A stretch of DNA of 10,896 nucleotides from positions 1-10,896 of the forward strand of contig JAMONC010000171.1 in the NCBI GenBank assembly GCA_027066725.1, written 5' to 3'. The translations under genes and the position numbers were made by a program. Position 1 is the first letter of the stretch, and every line of letters begins with the position of its first letter. The DNA comes from Desulfobacterales bacterium. GTDB lineage: Bacteria > Desulfobacterota > Dissulfuribacteria > Dissulfuribacterales > JAMONC01. Of the stretch, positions 6,647 through 10,896 are shown piece after piece. Under the pieces are notes generated by a model. That model was not told where the DNA came from, did not search any database, and was given only the letters and a program-made list of their open reading frames with translations.

Positions 6647-8350
6647 TCATCTCCAAATAACACCTCTTTCAGGGTCTACATTTAAGATTTCTCCTTCTTT
6701 TACCTGGCTTATTATTCCTCTTACACCTGCCATTATTACGACTCCTTTTTTCTCCGCTTTTTTAACTATAACAGGATCATAACAATTACTTTCTATAATA
6801 ACTGCATCAAATTTAAGCATTGTCTCTAGATCCGGCATAGTTTCAACTACCAATATTGTATTCTGGCTAGAATCCTTATTGTAATTAGGGTCTAATATTA
6901 CAAAACCACATACATGAGCAGAGCCAAATGCAGTTCCTCTACCTATTATGCTTCCCATTATATGAACACGTATTACATTTGTGGTTCCAGGGATTCCAGA
7001 TGGGTCGCTCGCAGAAACCACTAATACATCTTTTTTGTGTATAAGACCACGCCTTAGTGCTTCTTTCATTGTTTTTTCAATTACTTCATCTGTAGTATCT
7101 CCTTTTTCTATTACAAAACCCGTAGTTCCCCAAAGTATTGTAGTTTGACGCAATACTTTTTCTGAATAAGTAGCAACGATTATAGGAGCTTGTGGCCTAT
7201 GACGTGATATAAGCCTTGCAGTTTTACCGGATCGAGTAACACATACTATAGCCCTTGCATGAACTTGTTTTGTAAGAAGCATAGCAGCATTACTGACGTT
7301 GTGGGATATGCCACCAGTTAGTTCTGAAAACTTTTTGTGCTTGAATAACATTACTTCTGCTGCTTTTGCCGTTCTTTCAAGCATTTTAACAGCTTCAACT
7401 GGATGTTTACCCATGGCGGTTTCTTCTGAAAGCATTAGTGCATCTGCGCCATCTAATATAGCATTTGCAATATCAGAGACCTCAGCTCTTGTAGGAGTTG
7501 GATTTTCCACCATACTTTCTAATATCTGAGTGGCAATAATAGCTGGTTTGGCATGTTTTTGGGCTTGCTTTAACAAATGCTTTTGGGCAGCAGGTACTTG
7601 TTCAACCCTTAATTCTACTCCAAGATCTCCTCTAGCTACCATAATAGCATCAGCTACTTTAAGAATGTTATTAATCCTTCTTATTCCACTTTTATTTTCT
7701 ATCTTGGCAATTATTGGTATACAGCCACCAAGTTTAAATATTTCTTGTCTTATTTCATATATGTCAGAAGAGGAACGAGTAAAAGATGCTGCAATGAAGT
7801 CTATTTCATTTTCTACAGCGAATTTTATTGCTTCTTTATCCCTTTGGGTTAAGTATGGAGTTTCTATTGTACGGCCAGGTATATTTACTCCTCTTCTAGG
7901 TTTTATTTTTCCACCTCGGATCACTTTTGTAACAACTTCTTTTTCTTCTATCTTGATAACTTTTAATTCTATTCTACCATCATCTATAAGAATTATGTCT
8001 AATGGCCTTATGTAAGGTGCAATATTTGTATTTATATAGATTTTTTTTGAATTACCAAGTATTGGCTCGGGTGTTAATATAAGAATCTGTCCGGTTTTAA
8101 GATTTATATATTCTTGTTCAAAATCTCCGGTTCTAATTTCTGGTCCTTTAATATCTAAAAGAATACCTGTTACTTCATTAACTTCTTTACTTGCTTTCCT
8201 GAATAAGCTTATAAGGTTTTTATGTTCTTCAAGGCTTCCGTGAGCTGTATTTATCCTTGCAATATCGCATCCAGCTTTAATAATAGATTTCATTTTACTA
8301 AGAGTAGAAACCGAGGGGCCAAGAGTTGCTATAATTTTAGTTCTGTGCAT
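6647..8350 (-). CDS. pyk: Pyruvate kinase with C-terminal PEP-utiliser-like swivelling domain
   Basis: Catalyses PEP + ADP to pyruvate + ATP, the last step of glycolysis; cytoplasmic, usually a tetramer. It has 567 aa, longer than the common ~470. Residues 1-470 hold the (beta/alpha)8 barrel, B domain and C domain: KIIATLGPS at the start, ARINTAHG (31-38), LLDIKGPEIRTG (64-75), IIAKIENKSG, the MVARGDLGVEL metal/substrate site, ATQILESM and LSEETAMGKHPVEAV. The last ~95 residues match the mobile domain of PEP-utilising enzymes (GRGTAFGSAH...VDPERGVI), as in long Bacillus-type enzymes, but the phospho-His segment is replaced by ESNCYDPVIV. The K+-site Ser of NFSHG is Ala here (Ala36) while Glu71, the residue linked to K+ dependence, is kept. 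ATG 8348-8350 is preceded by GAGGT. It is divergent from mobB. Confidence 0.97.
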   Translation of the reverse strand: MHRTKIIATLGPSVSTLSKMKSIIKAGCDIARINTAHGSLEEHKNLISLFRKASKEVNEVTGILLDIKGPEIRTGDFEQEYINLKTGQILILTPEPILGNSKKIYINTNIAPYIRPLDIILIDDGRIELKVIKIEEKEVVTKVIRGGKIKPRRGVNIPGRTIETPYLTQRDKEAIKFAVENEIDFIAASFTRSSSDIYEIRQEIFKLGGCIPIIAKIENKSGIRRINNILKVADAIMVARGDLGVELRVEQVPAAQKHLLKQAQKHAKPAIIATQILESMVENPTPTRAEVSDIANAILDGADALMLSEETAMGKHPVEAVKMLERTAKAAEVMLFKHKKFSELTGGISHNVSNAAMLLTKQVHARAIVCVTRSGKTARLISRHRPQAPIIVATYSEKVLRQTTILWGTTGFVIEKGDTTDEVIEKTMKEALRRGLIHKKDVLVVSASDPSGIPGTTNVIRVHIMGSIIGRGTAFGSAHVCGFVILDPNYNKDSSQNTILVVETMPDLETMLKFDAVIIESNCYDPVIVKKAEKKGVVIMAGVRGIISQVKEGEILNVDPERGVIWR

Positions 8351-8373
8351 TTTTTGATTACCTCTTTTTTAGT

Positions 8374-8408
8374 TTTAAACTTAACTGTAATTACTATTGA
8401 AGTTTAAA
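8374..8408. repeat. 9-bp inverted repeat in the pyk/mobB divergent region
   Basis: TTTAAACTT (8374-8382) and its exact reverse complement AAGTTTAAA (8400-8408) flank a 17-nt spacer, centres 26 bp apart, 24 nt ahead of the pyk start codon. It could be an operator for pyk or mobB, but all-AT arms of this length are not rare at this composition. The rest of the 131-nt gap is A/T-rich without a convincing promoter pair. Confidence 0.35.
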
Positions 8409-8481
8409 GTTTTTATTATAGTTTTAAAATAAAATATATAAAAATCTAATCGGAATAAAAGATTAGCATTAAAGGTGAAAT

Positions 8482-9135
8482 ATGAGGCAAAAGTTCCCCA
8501 TCATAAGTTTTATAGGTTGGCATAATAGTGGAAAAACAACTTTAATTAGAGCTATAGCTTCAGAATTAAAAAGTAGAGGACTTAAGGTTGGAGTATTAAA
8601 ATCTAGTCATCATACGGGATTAATTTCTCATAAACCAGGTAGTGATACTGATTTATATTCAAAAGATGGTATTTCCCATATAGGATTAGTTACCCCAGAA
8701 GGTTATATGTTATATATAGCTGAGCATGTTAAAGAACCATTATGGTTGGCTTTTAATTTTTTCCCTGACGTAGATATTATAATATGTGAGGGATTTAAAA
8801 ATTCTATTTATATTCCTAAAATTGAGATAGTATTACCTGACAAAGAATTATTAATAGATAAAGTTTCAAATGTTGTAGCCCTAATAGGGGAGGTAAAAGA
8901 AAACAGGGGTGTTCCTGTATTTGATAAAAAAGATATAATTGGAATTACAGACTTTATAGTATCCTACTTGTTTCCTCATAAGGATAAGGAAACACTTTAT
9001 TTATTTGTAAATGGTAAATTTATACCTCTAAAAAAATATGTAAGAGAATCATTTAAAGGGGTGATAGAAGGATTTATAAATGCCCTTAAAGGGACAAAAG
9101 GTGCTAAAGTTATAGATATAAAAATAAAAAAGTAA
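8482..9135 (+). CDS. mobB: Molybdopterin-guanine dinucleotide biosynthesis protein MobB with C-terminal extension
   Basis: GTP-binding P-loop protein that assists MobA in forming (bis-)MGD, the cofactor of molybdenum or tungsten enzymes such as formate dehydrogenases; cytoplasmic. It has 217 aa. Walker A is GWHNSGKTT (residues 12-20), followed by VLKSSHHT (38-45), KPGSDTDLYSKDG (51-63), the MobB hallmark, and a Walker-B-like DIIICEGFK (98-106). MobB is usually about 170 aa; here about 50 extra residues at the C-terminus begin near LYLFVNGKFIPLKKYV and form a small Lys-rich unit of unknown role. ATG 8482 is preceded by AAGGTG at 4 nt spacing. The gene stands alone on its strand and ends inside the downstream hairpin. 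No mobA or molybdoenzyme lies in the window. Confidence 0.93.
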   Translation: MRQKFPIISFIGWHNSGKTTLIRAIASELKSRGLKVGVLKSSHHTGLISHKPGSDTDLYSKDGISHIGLVTPEGYMLYIAEHVKEPLWLAFNFFPDVDIIICEGFKNSIYIPKIEIVLPDKELLIDKVSNVVALIGEVKENRGVPVFDKKDIIGITDFIVSYLFPHKDKETLYLFVNGKFIPLKKYVRESFKGVIEGFINALKGTKGAKVIDIKIKK

Positions 9136-9168
9136 AGGGCCTAGCTTATATTTAGCTTAGGCCCTTTT
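9134..9168. terminator. Bidirectional hairpin between convergent mobB and split-Soret genes
   Basis: AAAGGGCCT plus AGCT (9134-9146) pairs with AGCT, a bulged T, then AGGCCCTTT (9154-9167) around a 7-nt loop. It is followed by T on the plus strand and by a TTTACTTTTTTATTTT-rich stretch on the minus strand. The mobB stop codon overlaps the first stem bases. It fits a shared intrinsic terminator for both genes. Confidence 0.85.
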
Positions 9169-9178
9169 AATATATAGC

Positions 9179-9952
9179 CTATTTTCCAGGAACACCGGGA
9201 ATTCCTTTGGCATGACATTCCATACAATTGTTTTGGGCTGTTATGCCATATTTAGCAACTTGAGGTTCATTTTCCATATAATACTCATAGCCATCATCTA
9301 CCCATTGGTTGAGTATCTTTACTGTATAGATAGCAACATCTGCGGCAAGTCTTGCACATCTATCTCTTCTAGCAGGACTTTTAAAGCTTTTATTAGCTTT
9401 TTTCATCCATTTTCCTACTGAAATATGACAAAGAGGGGAGTCACTTACAGTAATTGGCATAGGACCTTTATATTTAGGATGTCTTGGTTTATATTCGGGA
9501 AGTTTGGTTTCTGTATACCAAGCCATTATGTCATTTAGCATCATTTCCCCTGTTTTACCTGCTATGAAACTTGTAGCGATTCCTGCTCCAAGTAGTGTTC
9601 CACAGATTGTTCCCCAGCCAATTACTCCACCATGTCCAAAACGAAAGGCATCTATTGGAAGGCTTTTGTATGGTCCTCCAACCTTTCTTCTTAAAGGAAG
9701 GACCATGGATCCAACAACTGCGTAACAACAGTATCCTTTATACCAAAGTTTATAGGCTATCTCTCCTACTTCTTTAGGGTCTAATTTTTTATATCCCCAT
9801 CCCCATTTAAGGGATTTTTTAGATGCATCGGCGTCTTTTACATCAAATCCTACAGATAAAGCAGAAGCCGCAATAGCAGATCCAATAGCTAATTTCCCTG
9901 CACCGGCAATAAGATTTCTCCTTGAAATGTTACAAAGTTTTTTTTCACTCAT
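9179..9952 (-). CDS. Split-Soret cytochrome c-like, C_GCAxxG_C_C-type redox protein, Tat-exported
   Basis: Predicted periplasmic redox protein of 257 aa. Residues 10-15 (SRRNLI) and the following Ala/Gly-rich helix form a Tat signal, with likely cleavage after ADA (43). The mature part has GYCCYAVVG (73-81), GTICGTLLGAG (114-124), SPLCHISVGKWM (172-183) and DRC (197-199); C75/C76, C117, C175 and C199 match the C_GCAxxG_C_C cysteine pattern. A single heme c motif CMECH (243-247) lies ten residues from the end. This layout matches split-Soret cytochrome c of Desulfovibrio, which carries heme c and an extra iron centre. The physiological partner is unknown. ATG 9950-9952 is preceded by AAGGAG at 6 nt. 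The gene is alone on its strand, downstream of a long intergenic region, and ends at a shared terminator with mobB. Confidence 0.85.
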   Translation of the reverse strand: MSEKKLCNISRRNLIAGAGKLAIGSAIAASALSVGFDVKDADASKKSLKWGWGYKKLDPKEVGEIAYKLWYKGYCCYAVVGSMVLPLRRKVGGPYKSLPIDAFRFGHGGVIGWGTICGTLLGAGIATSFIAGKTGEMMLNDIMAWYTETKLPEYKPRHPKYKGPMPITVSDSPLCHISVGKWMKKANKSFKSPARRDRCARLAADVAIYTVKILNQWVDDGYEYYMENEPQVAKYGITAQNNCMECHAKGIPGVPGK

Positions 9953-10130
9953 CTCCCTCTCCTTTCAATAAGCTTTGATTTGTTTTTTAATAATGCCCCC
10001 TAAAATTCTATAAAGTTTCAAGAAAAACAAGAAAAAAATTAAATACTTTAATAACAATTACTTAAATAGCTAATAATTTTTATAGTAGAAATTATCACAG
10101 AAATTAACTTATGTCTATCTAGTTTTATCA

Positions 10131-10157
10131 TTATAGTTTATTGACTATAACGGTCAA
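10131..10157. repeat. Two overlapping inverted repeats
   Basis: TTATAGT (10131-10137) and ACTATAA (10144-10150) are exact reverse complements with a 6-nt spacer. Overlapping them, TTGAC (10141-10145) and GTCAA (10153-10157) pair with a 7-nt spacer. The arrangement resembles an operator, lying midway in the divergent intergenic region, but no regulator is assigned. Confidence 0.4.
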
Positions 10158-10183
10158 GTTAAAAAATCATAATAAAAATTATG

Positions 10184-10212
10184 TTGCGTACTTTTTTATT
10201 TAACGCTACCAT
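10184..10212 (+). promoter_or_regulatory. Weak candidate promoter for the small exported protein gene
   Basis: TTGCGT (10184-10189) and TACCAT (10207-10212) are spaced 17 bp, with 3/6 and 4/6 matches to the sigma70 consensus. This would start transcription near 10219 and put the 10244-10257 palindrome in the leader. Low support. Confidence 0.25.
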
Positions 10213-10243
10213 AACAAAAGATATCAAGTTTTATTGAAAACTG

Positions 10244-10257
10244 CTGACATATGTCAG
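10244..10257. promoter_or_regulatory. Perfect 14-bp palindrome CTGACATATGTCAG, candidate operator
   Basis: The sequence equals its own reverse complement over 14 bp and is less A/T-biased than its surroundings. It lies 34 nt before ATG 10292, where a repressor could block transcription or initiation. As RNA it could form a 5-bp stem with an AUAU loop close to the ribosome-binding site. Confidence 0.5.
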
Positions 10258-10291
10258 GGGTTGGGAAAAAGTTTGAGTGAGGAGGTGTTTA

Positions 10292-10573
10292 ATGAAAGTC
10301 TTAATAAATTCTATTATAGCTATGTTAATAGCTGCTGCAGTATTGTTTGGAATTAGTAAAATAATGCCCCAAAAAATAACAGCTTGTCAACTTCAAGATA
10401 TCTATAATAATGTAGATTTTGACCATGCACAAATTGTTAGAGACTTAGCATATCATAGTCCACGTATTTTACTAACTGTAGAAGATACAGGTAATTATAA
10501 TTTTATTATTAAAAAAATCGAAGTTGCAAAGGATAGTCACATTAAACTAGCTGATGTAAAAAATATGTTTTAA
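10292..10573 (+). CDS. Small exported or membrane-anchored protein of unknown function
   Basis: A 93-aa protein I do not recognise. Residues 6-25 form one hydrophobic helix (NSIIAMLIAAAVLFGIS), a signal peptide or single membrane anchor, with no lipobox and no clear AxA cleavage site. Residues 30-93 would be a small extracytoplasmic domain with a lone Cys32 and predicted mixed alpha/beta content (DFDHAQIVRDLAYHS; RILLTVEDTG; NFIIKKIEV). The start is ATG 10292, with a near-perfect AGGAGGTG ending 4 nt upstream; an in-frame GTG at 10277 would put that ribosome-binding site inside the gene. The strong ribosome-binding site, a dedicated terminator and an upstream palindrome suggest a well-expressed, regulated monocistronic gene. 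Confidence 0.75.
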   Translation: MKVLINSIIAMLIAAAVLFGISKIMPQKITACQLQDIYNNVDFDHAQIVRDLAYHSPRILLTVEDTGNYNFIIKKIEVAKDSHIKLADVKNMF

Positions 10574-10595
10574 GTGTTGATTTATATCTCAAAAT

Positions 10596-10615
10596 AGAGG
10601 GGCATAAGCCCCTCT
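10596..10615. terminator. Bidirectional hairpin between the small exported protein gene and hisF
   Basis: AGAGGGGC (10596-10603) and GCCCCTCT (10608-10615) form a perfect 8-bp stem with a 4-nt loop, followed by TTATTATTT on the plus strand and TATTTTG on the minus strand. It sits 22 nt after one stop and 7 nt beyond the hisF stop on the other strand. Confidence 0.85.
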
Positions 10616-10622
10616 TTATTAT

Positions 10623-10896
10623 TTATGTTGCTCTTATTTCGATTCCTTTCTCTTTAAGATAATTTTTAACAGCTTTAATAGATACCTCTTTCCTATGAAA
10701 TATTCCTGCAGCAAGAGCGGCATCTGCGTTCGTTTCTTTAAATACTTCATAGAAGTGTTCTTCACAGCCTGCTCCACTTGATGCAATAACTGGTATTGTA
10801 ACAGCATCTTTTACTGCTTTTATAAGTTCTATATCAAAGCCAAGATTGGTTCCATCTCTATCTATACAGTTTAAAAGTATCTCTCCAGCCCCTAGT
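10623..10896 (-). CDS. hisF: Imidazole glycerol phosphate synthase subunit HisF, C-terminal 90 residues (runs off the right edge)
   Basis: Cyclase subunit of the HisFH complex, making imidazole glycerol phosphate and AICAR in histidine synthesis; cytoplasmic (beta/alpha)8 barrel. Only the C-terminal third is in the window. The minus-strand frame reads LGAGEILLNCIDRDGTNLGF, containing the conserved catalytic-region DRDGT, then IPVIASSGAGCEEHF, the phosphate-binding loop (SGAG where many homologues have GGAG), and ADAALAAGIFHRKEVSIKAVKNYL near the end, which is characteristic of HisF. The stop is TAA at 10623-10625. Nothing in the remnant suggests decay. It converges on the small exported protein gene and shares its terminator. 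Confidence 0.95.
   Translation of the reverse strand, partial: LGAGEILLNCIDRDGTNLGFDIELIKAVKDAVTIPVIASSGAGCEEHFYEVFKETNADAALAAGIFHRKEVSIKAVKNYLKEKGIEIRAT

Larger units (their letters stand above)
9953..10291. other. 339-nt intergenic region between divergent split-Soret and small exported protein genes
   Basis: No gene is recognised on either strand. It is very A/T-rich and contains several dyads: ATAATTT/AAATTAT (10073-10095), overlapping repeats at 10131-10157, CATAAT/ATTATG (10168-10183) and a perfect palindrome at 10244-10257. It must hold promoters for both divergent genes. No riboswitch or conserved RNA is recognised. Confidence 0.6.

Noticed and set aside
7530..8015. Plus-strand open frame of 161 codons
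   Set aside because: It lies fully inside pyk in antisense and resembles no family; it is a by-product of pyk codon usage.
2513..8350. Functional link between kup and the K+ site of pyruvate kinase
   Set aside because: The genes are on different strands and separated by unrelated genes; co-location in the window is not evidence of a shared system.
8446..8466. Small CTAATC/GATTAG hairpin before mobB
   Set aside because: Only six A/T-rich pairs with a 9-nt loop; expected by chance at this composition.
9212..9777. Several plus-strand open frames
   Set aside because: All are antisense to the split-Soret gene; the Tat signal and CxxCH on the minus strand fix the real frame.

Overview
The window is strongly AT-rich (roughly 30% G+C by eye) bacterial chromosome. 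It carries mostly housekeeping genes plus a few accessory, envelope-facing ones. A Tat-exported split-Soret-type cytochrome, a two-component system with the H-box NIAHDLRSPITRIRG, a DUF3786 Fe-S protein and an acceptor/cofactor gene set including mobB together suggest an anaerobic, sulfate-reducer-like Desulfobacterota, perhaps Desulfovibrionales. That assignment is inferred from gene content and is not proven. No phage, IS element, CRISPR array, tRNA or rRNA is seen.

Layout. Positions 1-2378 hold a leftward operon: a DUF3786 Fe-S protein, then an OmpR/CusR-type response regulator 4 nt downstream, then an overlapping sensor kinase that runs off the left edge. Divergent from it, kup (K+ uptake, 2513-4432) and an outer-membrane CsgG-like lipoprotein with an extra C-terminal domain (4553-5920) read rightward. 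They meet a leftward pyk-pyrE pair (8350-5966) at a strong 13-bp hairpin. Divergent from pyk, mobB (8482-9135) reads rightward and converges on the split-Soret cytochrome gene (9952-9179) at a second hairpin. A 339-nt intergenic region containing several dyads then separates the cytochrome gene from a small exported protein of unknown function (10292-10573). That gene converges on the 3' part of hisF (10623 to the right edge) at a third hairpin.

How they relate. Most neighbours are not functionally tied: pyk (glycolysis), pyrE (UMP synthesis), hisF (histidine) and kup (K+) are general metabolism. The tightest unit is the Fe-S protein/regulator/kinase operon. MobB supplies bis-MGD cofactor for molybdo- or tungstoenzymes of anaerobic respiration, and the split-Soret protein is a periplasmic redox protein; they face each other but are not co-transcribed. 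I see no clear new defence or mobile system. The more unusual items are the CsgG fusion, the Tat-exported heme/Fe-S protein with a single CxxCH, the Fe-S protein/two-component operon, and a perfect 14-bp palindrome ahead of the unknown small exported protein.
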